DNA of 64,000 bases from Bin87 sp965222895 (GCA_965222895.1 CBDCVB010000001.1:1482545-1546544); one strand, 5' to 3'. Positions 1-8,489 are shown, numbered from the stretch's first letter. Numbers and translations: made by a program. Notes: a model not told the origin generated them from the letters alone.

Positions 1-24
1 GGCCTGGTGGGGCCGCTGGGCAGC

Positions 25-52
25 AAAAAAGGGCGGCTCGTTTGAGCCGCCC
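25..52 (-). terminator. Rho-independent terminator-like hairpin
   Basis: On the minus strand a 9-bp GC-rich stem (44-52 pairing with 31-39, 4-nt loop) runs directly into six T residues (30-25). It lies about 130 bp past the stop of the ATPase-like gene at 184-1863 and would end that transcript. Confidence 0.75.
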
Positions 53-121
53 TTGCGGTCTGTCGGCGACGGGCGCTGAACCTACGCCGGTGGCCGATGA
101 CTATGTTCGTCTTTCACCTCA

Positions 122-143
122 CTGCCGAGCCCCTGCTCGGCAG
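122..143. other. Perfect 9-bp hairpin without T tract
   Basis: CTGCCGAGC at 122-130 pairs perfectly with GCTCGGCAG at 135-143 across a 4-nt loop. It sits between the ATPase-like gene and the stronger terminator at 25-52. It may help termination or protect the 3' end, but there is no U tract on either strand. Confidence 0.4.
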
Positions 144-183
144 CAGAGCAGGGGCGTTGTTCCGTGGCGAGCTCTCGTGAGGT

Positions 184-1863
184 TCACGGACTCTCGGGTT
201 CGAGCGTGATCCGGATCGGGTCTGGTCTTTTGATTGTGATGGTCGCAACGGTGCCGTGCGGGACCGCGTACATGACGTGGCGTGATACGGCGTTGGCGAT
301 TGCCGCGATCGTGGCGTCGTCCTTAGACTGCAGCAGCTCGATGACGGTCGTCTCGTAGGCTTCCCGGTGGTAGATCTCCTGCGTCTCGACGCTGTCGGCC
401 TCGTGGTCATCACTGGGACAAAAGAAGGCGTCTATCATTAGTTCCGTGAGCTCGTCGGCCATGATGTTGCTGTCCTCGGTGACGAGCGGCGTGTTCGTGT
501 CGATGTAGTCTTGCTCATCCTTCTCAAACGCGACGTCTGCCGGTAGGTTGATCGTCGCCTGGAGAGCGTCTACGTCGGTTGTGGTGGTCTCGATCGCCAC
601 GTTGATGCGGTGTGGCCGACTGGTTGCCAGGCTTTCTTGGCCTAGACGTACTTCTTGCAGGTCGTGGTCTCCCTGCTGGTCCGACACCGTGATCGTCAGC
701 TTGGTGGCCTTCGGTATCCGGTCGTACCAGTCGTAACCGTCGAGGTTATGGTTGGCTTTGAAGAACCGTCCAGTGATGTCCGCCCGGCTGGCCGCGCGTG
801 CGAGAGTCTGCTCGTCCGGCGGCTCCACGTCGAGGTCGATGATGATCGGGGCCTTGCCGGTCCGGATGCGCGTCGGGCTGCTGCCAAGGTAGTAGTGGTC
901 GGTGTCCGCCTTGTGGGGTGCCCACTGTTCAAGCCTGGGGCTGGCGTCAGGGAGCGTAATGCCGATGGCGGCGGCGGCCTGCTGCACCTTGCGGGGTACG
1001 TCGACTTTTTCCGGGTGGAGTGACATCGCGCGGTAAACGGCGGTTTGGCACGCCTCGCGTAACTCCCCCATGAACGGGCTCTCGACGACCTCCCGGCGTG
1101 CCGGGAGTGTGAGTTTCAGCTCCGGGCACTGCTTAACGTCGGCCTGCGTGGTCCAGTTGGTGTCGATGCCGATGACTTGGGGTAGCCATGGCTTCTGGAC
1201 GATCACGCCGTGGAAGTTCAGCGCCATGGCGTGGGACGCGGAGTAGGCGTCAGGGGTGCGGTACACCCCTATCCTGATGCCGTGCCACTCCTCGATGTGA
1301 GCAGCGTCCGCGAGGAAGTCGGACTGCTCTGCGGCTTCGTCGTTCATGCTCACCGGCAGGGTATAGTGCTTGACCGCGTTTCTGATGGCGGTTTCGTCGC
1401 CTGGCTTGGCGTTGAACGTAACGGTGGTGCCGGTTGCTGTCTGGCCGCCGTCCACGTGTTCTATAGGGGCCGACAGCTTGCCGGTGAAGTGGTCTGGCGT
1501 CAGGGTAACTTCCCAGGCGTCGCGGTCTGCGGTCTTAGACCGAATGGTCACTTGGTCGCGGCGAGCGAGTGCGTAGAGGCCCATTCCGGCCGGGTTTTCC
1601 TTGCTGGCCGTCTGGTCGTCCCAGCCGGTGAGTCCGAACGCCAGGATGGCTTCCGGGTCGGCGATGCCTCGTCCATCGTCCGACACCGTGATGACGCTGT
1701 TTTCCATCCTTACGTTCACCCTGCTAGCGCCGGAACGACGCGAGTTTTGCAGGAGCTCGTTCATGATGTCGGACGTGGCCGCGGTGAAGAATTCGGACAC
1801 GCGGTTGATGGCGTCCTGGTGGATGGTGGCCGTGATCGTACGGGGCAGTTGCGTGGTGGTCAT
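184..1863 (-). CDS. GHKL-fold ATPase-like protein (Hsp90/MutL type)
   Basis: 559 residues. The first 110 residues carry the ATP-binding signature of GHKL proteins: an N-box (NELLQNSRRSGA, near residue 36), a G1 box (DDGRGI, near 61) and a G2-like box (GMGLYAL, near 92). Stand-alone proteins with an Hsp90/MutL/histidine-kinase-type N-terminus and an unassigned C-terminus are common in accessory regions, and some belong to defence systems. No histidine-kinase phosphoacceptor, HSP90 middle domain or MutL dimerisation region is recognisable, so the substrate is unknown. An AAGGAG lies about 12 nt before the ATG. A 25-codon ORF and a TnpB-type end motif lie upstream, and a terminator hairpin lies downstream. 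Confidence 0.8.
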   Translation of the reverse strand: MTTTQLPRTITATIHQDAINRVSEFFTAATSDIMNELLQNSRRSGASRVNVRMENSVITVSDDGRGIADPEAILAFGLTGWDDQTASKENPAGMGLYALARRDQVTIRSKTADRDAWEVTLTPDHFTGKLSAPIEHVDGGQTATGTTVTFNAKPGDETAIRNAVKHYTLPVSMNDEAAEQSDFLADAAHIEEWHGIRIGVYRTPDAYSASHAMALNFHGVIVQKPWLPQVIGIDTNWTTQADVKQCPELKLTLPARREVVESPFMGELREACQTAVYRAMSLHPEKVDVPRKVQQAAAAIGITLPDASPRLEQWAPHKADTDHYYLGSSPTRIRTGKAPIIIDLDVEPPDEQTLARAASRADITGRFFKANHNLDGYDWYDRIPKATKLTITVSDQQGDHDLQEVRLGQESLATSRPHRINVAIETTTTDVDALQATINLPADVAFEKDEQDYIDTNTPLVTEDSNIMADELTELMIDAFFCPSDDHEADSVETQEIYHREAYETTVIELLQSKDDATIAAIANAVSRHVMYAVPHGTVATITIKRPDPIRITLEPESP

Positions 1864-1910
1864 TTCCGGGTTTGCTCCTTTTTATGCTGTTTGTGCGCCA
1901 GGCAGTTGTG

Positions 1911-1988
1911 TCAACTCGAATGAACTTGGTCGCGCGTGGTGTCGCGTAGCAGCGTGGCGACGGTGGGAGGAAGGATTCGGACGTTCAT
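1911..1988 (-). CDS. Possible 25-residue leader or small protein
   Basis: ATG at 1988 opens a short frame beginning MNVRILPPTV and ending 47 nt before the ATPase-like gene. A GGCGGAGAAG stretch about 10 nt upstream could serve as ribosome binding site. Being small and in line with the next gene, it could be a leader peptide or simply chance. The longer in-frame extension to 2171 runs across the repeat motif at 2024 and is not favoured. Confidence 0.3.
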   Translation of the reverse strand: MNVRILPPTVATLLRDTTRDQVHSS

Positions 1989-2023
1989 GGCGTTGCTTTC
2001 TTCTCCGCCAATCGGCTCTGAGG

Positions 2024-2036
2024 AGATTTCGCTACT
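2024..2036 (-). repeat. Dispersed end motif GAGTAGCGAAATC
   Basis: Read on the minus strand this is GAGTAGCGAAATC followed by TCCTCAG. The same 13-mer with nearly the same flanks (CAAATCTxG before, TCCTCAG after) occurs at 47893. It resembles the terminal motif of the TnpB right ends at 33753, 53556 and 55387. It lies 35 nt before the small ORF upstream of the ATPase-like gene. Confidence 0.55.
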
Positions 2037-2286
2037 CCAGATTTGGCTGAACACTTGCCGAAAATGGCTACACCTGTGACGGATCTCGTTTCGGGATTCC
2101 TGGCATTCCAACAGTGTTCCCCTGCTGCATACGCCCAGTCCATGTCTGGGATTGTGCGCCCGTTTCGGCACAGCTATTGATTACCAGCCCAGTTTGACCA
2201 AGCATCTCCAACGGGTAGGATGCCCGCGATGGCCCGACAGGACGTGGACACCAGGACGCGGAGCAGGGACATCTCGCCGAGGTTTT

Positions 2287-3119
2287 ATGACCGCCACAGG
2301 TGAATCGTTGGCCAAAGCCCTTTCTGACCAGAACCAACTAAACAACTTGGACGGAAAGGAATGGGTAGCATTCACAAAATCCTGGTTCGTCGCCAACCCT
2401 GCTCCCAGGAACGGCGCGGCCGCGCTGCATCCTGCTAAGTTTCCGGAGTCTCTGGTCTATGACTTTCTGAGGTTCTTCACCCGCCACCACGACCACAACG
2501 TCGTGCTTGATCCATGCTGCGGCACAGGCAGTGCACTGGTCGCCGTTGACCAAATAAACGCGGACTATGACGGCAACCGCACGGGAATCGGGATCGAGCT
2601 GAACCCAGCCTACGCGGGGACGTCACGCGAGTTGACAGCACAGCACATTGAAGTCGGAGATGCCGCAAGCTACGACTTGGAACAATTGCCCGATTTAGAC
2701 TTCATCATGACTAGCCCGCCGTACTGGAACGTCCTGCACAAGGACACCGGGCACATCAACGGTGCCCGACGGAAGAAAGGGCTGGATACCGTCTACTCGG
2801 ACTCCGACTTGGATTTGGGCAACATCAAGGACTACGAAGAGTTCATACGCGCGACCGTCGGCGCGATTGGCAGGTTCACCGAGAAACTGAAGTACCGACG
2901 GTTTTGCGTGGTCGTCCTGTCCAGCACGAACAGGGGCGGACGGTTCTACCCCATACCGTACGATTTTGCGGCAAGATTCCAAGAGGAATGGTCGATGGTC
3001 TGGAAGGGCGAGCGGATCTGGTGCCAAGACAACAAGGCCTGATGCCCTACGGTTACCCATACAGTTTCGTACCGAATTTCACTGACCACTCGTGCTTGAT
3101 CTTTCGCAAGGAAGCCTGA
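2287..3119 (+). pseudogene. DNA methyltransferase (SPPY type), frameshifted near 3034
   Basis: The frame shows motif X (HPAKFPE), motif I (DPCCGTGSALVA) and then motif IV (TSPPYWN). This is an amino-methyltransferase of the N6-adenine/N4-cytosine group with order X-I-IV. ATG 2287 is chosen because it directly precedes the conserved region; the frame remains open to 2152 without family-like sequence. After WCQDNK the frame stops at 3042, while the missing C-terminus (GLMPYGYPY to HSCLIFRKEA) continues in another frame to 3119. One missing G in the run at about 3034 explains this. Two genes of a likely restriction-modification set follow directly. Unless the frameshift is a sequencing error, the methyltransferase is broken. 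Confidence 0.8.
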
Positions 3120-3132
3120 TGCTGGAGCCATT

Positions 3133-3783
3133 GTGGCCACGGTGACTTGGGAAGAAGACGGCACTTCGGTGGTGGTTGGACTCGATGGCGAGGAGATTCG
3201 CCATTGCGAATTCACAGGCAACCTCCGGTCTGAATTGCTCCGTGACGGCGACCCCTCGATGGCGTATACCACCTACGAAGATCAGCGGACTGACAACAAC
3301 ATCATGGGACAAAAGGCCGAGTTAGCTTTCCTCCGAGTCCTCCAGTCAGAACGCATCCCCTTCTCAGCGATCTGCTTCACGCTGACCTATGTCGTAGACA
3401 ACACAGGCGTCACTGCTTCATTGCAGGACTTCGCAATGTCCAGTGGAGCAACAATCGACATCAAGGCTGACCGATACCCCATCGACAGATATGGGGCCGT
3501 GGTTCCAAACGAAAAGCTCCTGGAGCCCCACATAGCCCGGGTTACGATCTGGGCAGAGTGTCCGCAGGACTCAGTAGTCGTGACATTCCACGGCTGGAAT
3601 AACCGAGCTGAGCTCGAAGCGTTGCTCCATGAACCAGACGCGGTCCGACCAGATGGTCGCTCCATGCCAAAACCGTTTTCAAATGGGTGTAATCAGCGAG
3701 CATCATTGCTGAGCAAAACGAAACGGGAGTACCTTAATGACTGCGGCAACTACTACAGCCGATACACTGTTCGCCAACCGTAA
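3133..3783 (+). CDS. Unknown protein in restriction-modification cluster
   Basis: 216 residues, starting with GTG 13 nt after the methyltransferase frame and overlapping the next gene by 47 nt, so all three were probably co-transcribed. I recognise no family with certainty. A stretch near residue 110 (SSGATIDIKADRYPI) has the beta-strand/charged pattern of a nuclease or DNA-binding core. Its place between a methyltransferase and a PD-(D/E)XK-like protein suggests a restriction or specificity subunit. That role is inferred from context only. Confidence 0.6.
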   Translation: MATVTWEEDGTSVVVGLDGEEIRHCEFTGNLRSELLRDGDPSMAYTTYEDQRTDNNIMGQKAELAFLRVLQSERIPFSAICFTLTYVVDNTGVTASLQDFAMSSGATIDIKADRYPIDRYGAVVPNEKLLEPHIARVTIWAECPQDSVVVTFHGWNNRAELEALLHEPDAVRPDGRSMPKPFSNGCNQRASLLSKTKREYLNDCGNYYSRYTVRQP

Positions 3784-4465
3784 GAACCTGACCGCACTCC
3801 GTAACTACAGTGAGGAGGACACTGTAAGCCACCTGATAGACCCGGTGCTCATCTTCCTTGGATACCCTGTAATGCACCAACGGCGCGAACTACAGTCAGG
3901 TGGCAACCGTCCTGACATAGTCCTTTACAACGCGCCGGCAGGCTTGGCAAGAAGCAAGCCTGCCGATGCCATCTTGGAAGCCAAACCACTGGGATATGAC
4001 CTTGACGGCAAGGGGAAAGCCCGTGGCAACCGTCCCAAGAACCAGGAACGCCGCTACTTGCTGGGACACGAAGCCAGCCGCCCAGGAACCTACGGATTCC
4101 TAACCGACGGAAACGTCTGGTACGTCACGCAGCGAACCGCTGACAGCGTTCGCCTAATCAATGAATGGCGCTTACTGAACGCGACAGAAACCGAGTGTGC
4201 AAACTACTTGCTGGAAATACAGACAGCACTGGCCAAAAAGGAATCTGTCGAAGAACGTCCGGATCCGAACGTCAAGACACGGAAAGCCGATGAGATTTGC
4301 AAGGCGATTGCCAGCGGCAGTTCGCCAGACAGCGTCCTAAATTTGCTCGCCGGAAAACCCGGCAAAGGAGACCTGCAGAGTTTAGCAATGCAACTTTCCG
4401 GCAAAGCCGAACAAGCCGAGAAATATGAATGGCAACAGTTCTCGGCTACCCTGGAATTGGAGTAG
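3737..4465 (+). CDS. Restriction-endonuclease-like protein (HsdR N-terminal type)
   Basis: 242 residues. The N-terminal half fits the HsdR_N type PD-(D/E)XK nuclease fold: a pattern near residue 55 (GGNRPDIVLYN) supplies the PD, and AILEAKPLG near residue 78 supplies the E-x-K. This fold is usually the N-terminal part of type I restriction subunits. Here there is no helicase, so it is either a small stand-alone nuclease or a truncated subunit. It overlaps the end of the preceding gene. Its TAG stop lies inside a copy of the GAGTAGCGAAATC motif, so its natural 3' end may have been replaced. Confidence 0.65.
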   Translation: MTAATTTADTLFANRKNLTALRNYSEEDTVSHLIDPVLIFLGYPVMHQRRELQSGGNRPDIVLYNAPAGLARSKPADAILEAKPLGYDLDGKGKARGNRPKNQERRYLLGHEASRPGTYGFLTDGNVWYVTQRTADSVRLINEWRLLNATETECANYLLEIQTALAKKESVEERPDPNVKTRKADEICKAIASGSSPDSVLNLLAGKPGKGDLQSLAMQLSGKAEQAEKYEWQQFSATLELE

Positions 4466-4472
4466 CGAAATC
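4460..4472 (+). repeat. Dispersed end motif GAGTAGCGAAATC
   Basis: Exact 13-mer, plus orientation, containing the TAG stop of the preceding gene. About 20 nt upstream AGCCGAGAA and TTCTCGGCT can form a 9-bp stem inside the coding region. The downstream flank CGCCTCTCTG resembles the CTCCTCAG flank of other copies. Confidence 0.5.
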
Positions 4473-4504
4473 GCCTCTCTGATCAGCAGGGCGTTGGGGT
4501 CGTG

Positions 4505-4594
4505 CTAGGCTCTGACGATGGACATGACGGCGACGGTGACGATCACGGCCATCAGGATGAGGTTTGATCCCTTGCGGCTGATGTTCGATTTCAT
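4505..4594 (-). CDS. Tiny single-span membrane protein (29 aa)
   Basis: ATG at 4594. The peptide has a basic N-terminus (MKSNISRKGS) followed by about 17 hydrophobic residues and a terminal RA. This is a typical single-span miniprotein with its positive end inside. It is the last minus-strand frame before the restriction cluster. Function unknown; such peptides can be toxins or membrane-complex regulators, but nothing here shows it. Confidence 0.4.
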   Translation of the reverse strand: MKSNISRKGSNLILMAVIVTVAVMSIVRA

Positions 4595-4649
4595 GGTGGG
4601 TTCTCGATGGTGGAACAGGCGAGTTGCTGGTCCATGGTGGCTCCTTGCG

Positions 4650-5075
4650 CTACGCTTCGATGGCGTACACGATCTGGGACGGGCATTGCTGGCCGCACTC
4701 CTGGGGGCGGCCAGCGTGGTAGAGGGTATGGTTGTCCACGCCCTCGGCATGGCTCTCGTATCCCTGCCAGCCGGTGTCCCTGAGCGTGAAGGTATTGGTG
4801 TCGAAATCATAGGAACCGATGTCCTCTATGGACTGGAGCGCTATGCCGTAGGCGTCGGTGGTCGTGATGGGGCAGCGCGGGATGAGGCGGAGCTTCTCCG
4901 TCAGGGCGGCCAGCATCAGGTCCCCGTCACCGTGGGCGTCGTTGATACTGGCCTCGATGGCGTCCAGGACGGAGTCCTTGAGTTCTTCCAGGTTACGCTG
5001 GGCGGTCTCGAAGCTGCCTTCGTCGGGAAACTGGTGGGTGTTTGCCGCCCAGTGGCCGTTGATCCAGATGGACAT
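4650..5075 (-). CDS. Hypothetical protein, 141 aa
   Basis: Acidic soluble protein starting MSIWINGHW, with no signal peptide or membrane span. A helical middle (residues 20-60) is rich in E and L. The C-terminal part holds two cysteines (ECGQQC) that could bind metal or form a disulfide. I recognise no family. It is in line with the minus-strand genes to its right, with tRNA-Thr between. Confidence 0.6.
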   Translation of the reverse strand: MSIWINGHWAANTHQFPDEGSFETAQRNLEELKDSVLDAIEASINDAHGDGDLMLAALTEKLRLIPRCPITTTDAYGIALQSIEDIGSYDFDTNTFTLRDTGWQGYESHAEGVDNHTLYHAGRPQECGQQCPSQIVYAIEA

Positions 5076-5153
5076 TATGGGTCGTTACCTCGTCTGTAGG
5101 GATGGTGGGCGGGATTCGTCGGTGCGGCGTTGGTGCCGTACTGCTCATTAACT

Positions 5154-5230
5154 TGGAGCCGGCGGTGGGAGTCGAACCCACGCCCTGCCGATTACAAGTC
5201 GGCTGCTCTCGACCACTGAGCTACGCCGGC
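5154..5230 (-). tRNA. tRNA-Thr (anticodon TGT)
   Basis: On the minus strand the 77-nt sequence folds into a full cloverleaf. It has acceptor GCCGGCG/CGCCGGC, D stem GCTC/GAGC, anticodon stem GCCGA/TCGGC with loop CTTGTAA (anticodon TGT), and T stem GTGGG/CCCAC with loop TTCGACT. The 3' CCA is encoded. It sits alone between two accessory protein genes rather than in a tRNA cluster. Confidence 0.95.
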
Positions 5231-5271
5231 GTTTGGTTGGGGGTTGCACGGGTGGCGTGCCAGCGCTGGGT

Positions 5272-6051
5272 TCAGTCCGGGATCGGGAGATCTTCGCCCT
5301 CTGGGGAGATGTAGAAATCGGACGCGTGGCCGATGTAGTGTTCCAGGTCTCGCTGGGCGCCGGGATGCTTGGGGTTGAGGTCCTGCGCGGTGTGGAGATG
5401 GTGGATGGCGGTGTGGAACGTCTGACGGGCGTCGGCGATGTTTTCCTTCCTCGACAGGTCAGGGTGTGGCACGTCGAGTTGGTGGAGCGCTTGATGGGCG
5501 AGGGCTTCTCCAGTCATGCAGTGGAGGTTATCGTCCGGTTCCCGCAGGGTTGCGGCGTGACGTAGGTCTTCCAGTGATCCGTGGTAGTTCCCCCGGTCCA
5601 TGCGTATGGAGCCGCGCTGGAACCAGGCGAGGTATCGTTCCGGCGCGAGTTTGATCATCCGGTCGGTGTCCGCCTCGGCATCCTCTTGGTGTCCGGCTTT
5701 TGCCTTGGCGACGGCGCGTTCGGATAAGACCGCATAATGCTGCTCTGTCTCTTGGAACTCCTTTACCTCAAACAGACGGTTGTAGGCGGCGATCGCGTCG
5801 TGGGGGTTGCCGACCATGTTTGACGCGCGCGCGTAGACCAGCAGGGGGCCTGGCATATCGGGCAAGAGCTCGAGGCAACGCTTGGAGTCCTGCATGGCGG
5901 GGATGTATCGTTCTTTCTCCTCATGAACCAGGGCGGAGCGGTATAGGCGCAAGGCTGCTTCCCGCTTTTCTAGCTCGGGGTCGTCGTGGCGCGGCGCCGC
6001 CGGGCGGCCGGCTGCCCGGCGGGCGCGTCGGCTTTTGTTCTTCTTGGACAT
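5272..6051 (-). CDS. Tetratricopeptide-repeat protein
   Basis: 259 residues. A very basic N-terminal tail (KKNKSRRARRAAG) is followed by repeated helix pairs of TPR type: residues 30-65 (AALRLYRSALVHEE), 70-105 (VYARASNMVGNPHDAIAAYN), 115-150 and 155-185 (AWFQRGSIRMDRGNYHGSLE), then a last region with LHTAQDLNPKHPGA. TPR proteins are scaffolds for protein complexes; the partner is unknown. There is no signal peptide, so it is probably cytoplasmic. It lies directly downstream of the tRNA-Thr on the genome map and is read in the same direction. Confidence 0.8.
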   Translation of the reverse strand: MSKKNKSRRARRAAGRPAAPRHDDPELEKREAALRLYRSALVHEEKERYIPAMQDSKRCLELLPDMPGPLLVYARASNMVGNPHDAIAAYNRLFEVKEFQETEQHYAVLSERAVAKAKAGHQEDAEADTDRMIKLAPERYLAWFQRGSIRMDRGNYHGSLEDLRHAATLREPDDNLHCMTGEALAHQALHQLDVPHPDLSRKENIADARQTFHTAIHHLHTAQDLNPKHPGAQRDLEHYIGHASDFYISPEGEDLPIPD

Positions 6052-6121
6052 TCTGGGGTCTCCTCATATTCGCGTGTTGGATGGGATGGGTTGTAGCGGT
6101 GGTGATCAGAAGCGGTGGTGG

Positions 6122-6508
6122 TCAGAAAAGGTTTGGCATCGTCCGGCCGGGGCCCAGGAAGGTGGGCCCGGAGTGGTTGGGATAGAGGACGACCGGTATC
6201 ACGGATGGGGTGTAGCCGAGCTTGCGGGCGATCCTGCGCTCCAGTCGGACTGACGCGGCCGCGGCCGCGCGTTTGTCGGTCGCCTGTTGGTTGGGATCTA
6301 GGCTGACCCGGAGCAGGAACCGTCCGCGCTTGGGGATGACGACATAGAAGTGGTCCAGCGGGACCGGGTTCTGGTTGTGTCCGTCTCCGAGCGGTAGGTG
6401 TACGATCTCGATCTCGGGGTGTTTCGACAGGGCTTTGACGACGGCGCGTTCCGCCTTGATCTGCGCCTTGGTGACTCCCTGCCGGTTGGGTATATGGACT
6501 TTCGCCAT
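6122..6508 (-). CDS. Hypothetical basic protein, 128 aa
   Basis: The ATG at 6508 is preceded by GAGGAGG about 9 nt upstream, so I prefer it over the longer frame reaching 6928. The protein starts MAKVHIPNRQG and contains a run of strands with LDHFYVVIPKRGRFLLRV near residue 52, followed by a basic helix (SVRLERRIARKLGY). It ends after a proline/glycine-rich tail. No family recognised. Confidence 0.6.
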   Translation of the reverse strand: MAKVHIPNRQGVTKAQIKAERAVVKALSKHPEIEIVHLPLGDGHNQNPVPLDHFYVVIPKRGRFLLRVSLDPNQQATDKRAAAAASVRLERRIARKLGYTPSVIPVVLYPNHSGPTFLGPGRTMPNLF

Positions 6509-6564
6509 GGGGAGTGAGTCCTCCTCTCGGGGGTTGGGAAAGTGGTGCTGTGGTGGCTCTAGGG

Positions 6565-6882
6565 TCAGTTCAGGAAAGCTCTGTTCTCCCGGTTCGCCAT
6601 CGTCTGCAGGGCGTTGATGCCGTCTCGTAGCTTGTCGTTGAGGTCGTCGAGCGGGTACGTGCCCCACGTGACGGGCTCTCCGGTCGCCAGCCGATGGACG
6701 GATACGCAGAAATGGCCGCTCTTGGCGATGTCGGCGTTGACCACGACCCTGAATATGCCGCCGATGTAGACGGCCTCGCTGCGGCCCTCGGGAAGTTGTG
6801 CGAAGTCGGTGGCGGCGAAGTCCTGGATGGTGGTCCTCTCGGCGAGTTCCGGTATCTGTAGGGCGGTTTCGTGGCTCATCAT
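6565..6882 (-). CDS. Hypothetical protein, about 105 aa
   Basis: Start placed at ATG 6882, which has AAGAGG eight nt upstream; a GTG at 6891 overlaps that site and is less likely. The small acidic protein contains a beta-rich middle (EAVYIGGIFRVVVNADIAK). No motifs recognised. It is followed on the same strand by the gene at 6122-6508 and preceded by a strong hairpin. Confidence 0.6.
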   Translation of the reverse strand: MMSHETALQIPELAERTTIQDFAATDFAQLPEGRSEAVYIGGIFRVVVNADIAKSGHFCVSVHRLATGEPVTWGTYPLDDLNDKLRDGINALQTMANRENRAFLN

Positions 6883-6912
6883 GATGTTCACCTCTTGACG
6901 TGTCGTGGAATA

Positions 6913-6944
6913 GGGAAGGCTCCGTCAAATGACGGAGCCTTCCC
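6913..6944. terminator. 15-bp perfect hairpin, terminator-like
   Basis: GGGAAGGCTCCGTCA at 6913-6927 pairs perfectly with 6930-6944 across two A residues. It lies just after the stop of the gene at 7022-7510 and before the start of the next minus-strand gene. There is no T tract, so it may act as a processing or attenuation hairpin. Confidence 0.5.
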
Positions 6945-7021
6945 TACCGGTATCCCTGCGGGGCAGGGCGGGTGTGGATTTGGGGCTGAGTTGTCTGCGG
7001 CTCCGTGGTGGTTTCAGGGCG

Positions 7022-7510
7022 TCAGTCGGTTTTGCGCAGCACGTATCCCATCTGATCTTCACCGAACGCTGCCGTGAGTTCTGCTCGGTTGGGCTCTTGG
7101 TGTTTGCGGTCCGGACCTCTGGTCATGTATTCGATGATGACTTGTTGGGCAATCGTGGGTCTGCAAGGTCCGTTGGCTTGGAGACTGTGCATCCGGGCCA
7201 GGTTTTCCCGAACGAGGTCGAACGTGCTGCCATCCGCGGCTGCCGTTGGTCTGGTCGGCAGGTTGTCTTCCATGAGGCGAGCGGACCTGAGTGCTTGGCG
7301 GGTGAAAGTCGGATTGGACAGGTCGTGTTCCCGGCGGGTTTGCCGGTCGATCTGCCGGCGTATTGCCAACTTTTGCTGGAGTCTGTAGATGTATACGCGT
7401 TGGTGTCGCATGCGCGTGGCCTTTTGTCGGTGTGGTTTGTTATTCTTCGTGCGTCGAGCCGGGAGTGTGCGTGTATGCATCCCGGCTGACTCGTGCCGGT
7501 TGAACAGCAC
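7022..7510 (-). CDS. Hypothetical basic protein
   Basis: Frame of 162 codons. An internal ATG at 7411 with AAAAGG upstream may be the true start (129 aa). The N-terminal half is rich in Arg/Gln (RLQQKLAIRRQIDRQTRRE) and likely helical. The C-terminal half (SLQANGPCRPTIAQQVIIEY) looks like a small folded domain. The charge suggests nucleic-acid binding, but no family is recognised. Confidence 0.5.
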   Translation of the reverse strand: MLFNRHESAGMHTRTLPARRTKNNKPHRQKATRMRHQRVYIYRLQQKLAIRRQIDRQTRREHDLSNPTFTRQALRSARLMEDNLPTRPTAAADGSTFDLVRENLARMHSLQANGPCRPTIAQQVIIEYMTRGPDRKHQEPNRAELTAAFGEDQMGYVLRKTD

Positions 7511-7791
7511 GTATTGGGCGAGAGCGAGGTGCGTGGGTGGCTTGCGTCCTTCAATTCCGGCCGCTGATGCTGAGCACCAGGGCTGGGCGCTTGGTGGCAG
7601 GTCGCCTTGATCAGGAGGTCGAGTTGGTGCGTTGGCCTGACGGGTGGCTTCGCTGATGGTGGCGGTGGCGGCGGTCGTCTCATGCTGTCTTGCCTCGGTC
7701 GGAGGACTCAGCGTGGAATCCTGCCTAGGAGACGAGCCGCCATTCGGTCTTGGCGCGAGCTAGGGCGTGGGATGCGATCCAGGGGCTTGGA

Positions 7792-8133
7792 TTATTCGGC
7801 TGGCCGGTTGGCTTTCGTTTTGGTCGGCTCCTGTGCTGGTTTCCTGAGCCACGTGAGGAATGGTTTGGTCGGCAGTTGTGTGACCGCCAACAGCAGGTAC
7901 AGGGCGAGGTTGAGAGCGCACAGAGCAGTGACGGCGGGGATAACTAGGAACATGCCGATGGAAGGTCGCAACAGGAACGCGGCGACAGTGTGTGTGACGG
8001 CCGCGTAGAAGCTGAACGCGAACGCGAACAGGCTGACTACAGCCGCCAGGTGGAGGAGCACAGATCCGGCGTTCCTGAGTATGGTGTTTTGGGATGGCAT
8101 GGCTGCGTCGGTCTCTGACCATGGCTGGGACAT
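7792..8133 (-). CDS. Small membrane protein (two or three spans)
   Basis: 113 residues with hydrophobic segments at about residues 25-48 (SVLLHLAAVVSLFAFAFS), 52-66 and 64-88 (VIPAVTALCALNLALYLLL), and a basic Lys/Pro-rich C-terminal tail. It is one of several small membrane proteins in the minus-strand accessory block. No family recognised. Confidence 0.55.
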   Translation of the reverse strand: MSQPWSETDAAMPSQNTILRNAGSVLLHLAAVVSLFAFAFSFYAAVTHTVAAFLLRPSIGMFLVIPAVTALCALNLALYLLLAVTQLPTKPFLTWLRKPAQEPTKTKANRPAE

Positions 8134-8158
8134 TCGTGATGGGTGTTGAGGTCTCGGA

Positions 8159-8419
8159 CTATCGGTTGAACGTCACGACGGTGCCCTGTTCGGCCAGTAT
8201 CGCGATGGCATCCTTGACTTCGTCGTCGATTTCGATGCTTGGGTCGCAGAAGACGACGATGGCGTCGTAGCGTTCCTCGCCGAGGGCATTGCTTCTCAGG
8301 ATGGCGATGAGTTCCGTGTGGCCGTCCTGCGGGGACTGCGTCTCGTCGACGTAGACGGCGGCTTTCCGTTGCGGTTCGGTAGCTGAGGCGTCTTCGTTGG
8401 GGCGTTTCGGGTCGGTCAT
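8159..8419 (-). CDS. Hypothetical acidic protein, 86 aa
   Basis: Start placed at ATG 8419 (MTDPKRPNEDAS); the frame stays open to 8485. After a disordered acidic N-terminus comes an alternating strand/helix pattern: AAVYVDETQ, TELIAILRSNALG, YDAIVVFCDPSIEI, DAIAILAEQGTVVTFNR. This could be a small Rossmann-like domain. Function unknown. Confidence 0.5.
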   Translation of the reverse strand: MTDPKRPNEDASATEPQRKAAVYVDETQSPQDGHTELIAILRSNALGEERYDAIVVFCDPSIEIDDEVKDAIAILAEQGTVVTFNR

Positions 8420-8489
8420 GATTAGCCTCGCTTCAGGATTGGGGTGTGGACAGCGTTGCGGGATCGGGACGGCGTGGTGGGCCACGGCG

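Noticed and set aside
5102..5314. Plus-strand frame containing EPAVGVEPTPC
   Set aside because: It is the translated antisense of the tRNA-Thr gene, a common artefact.
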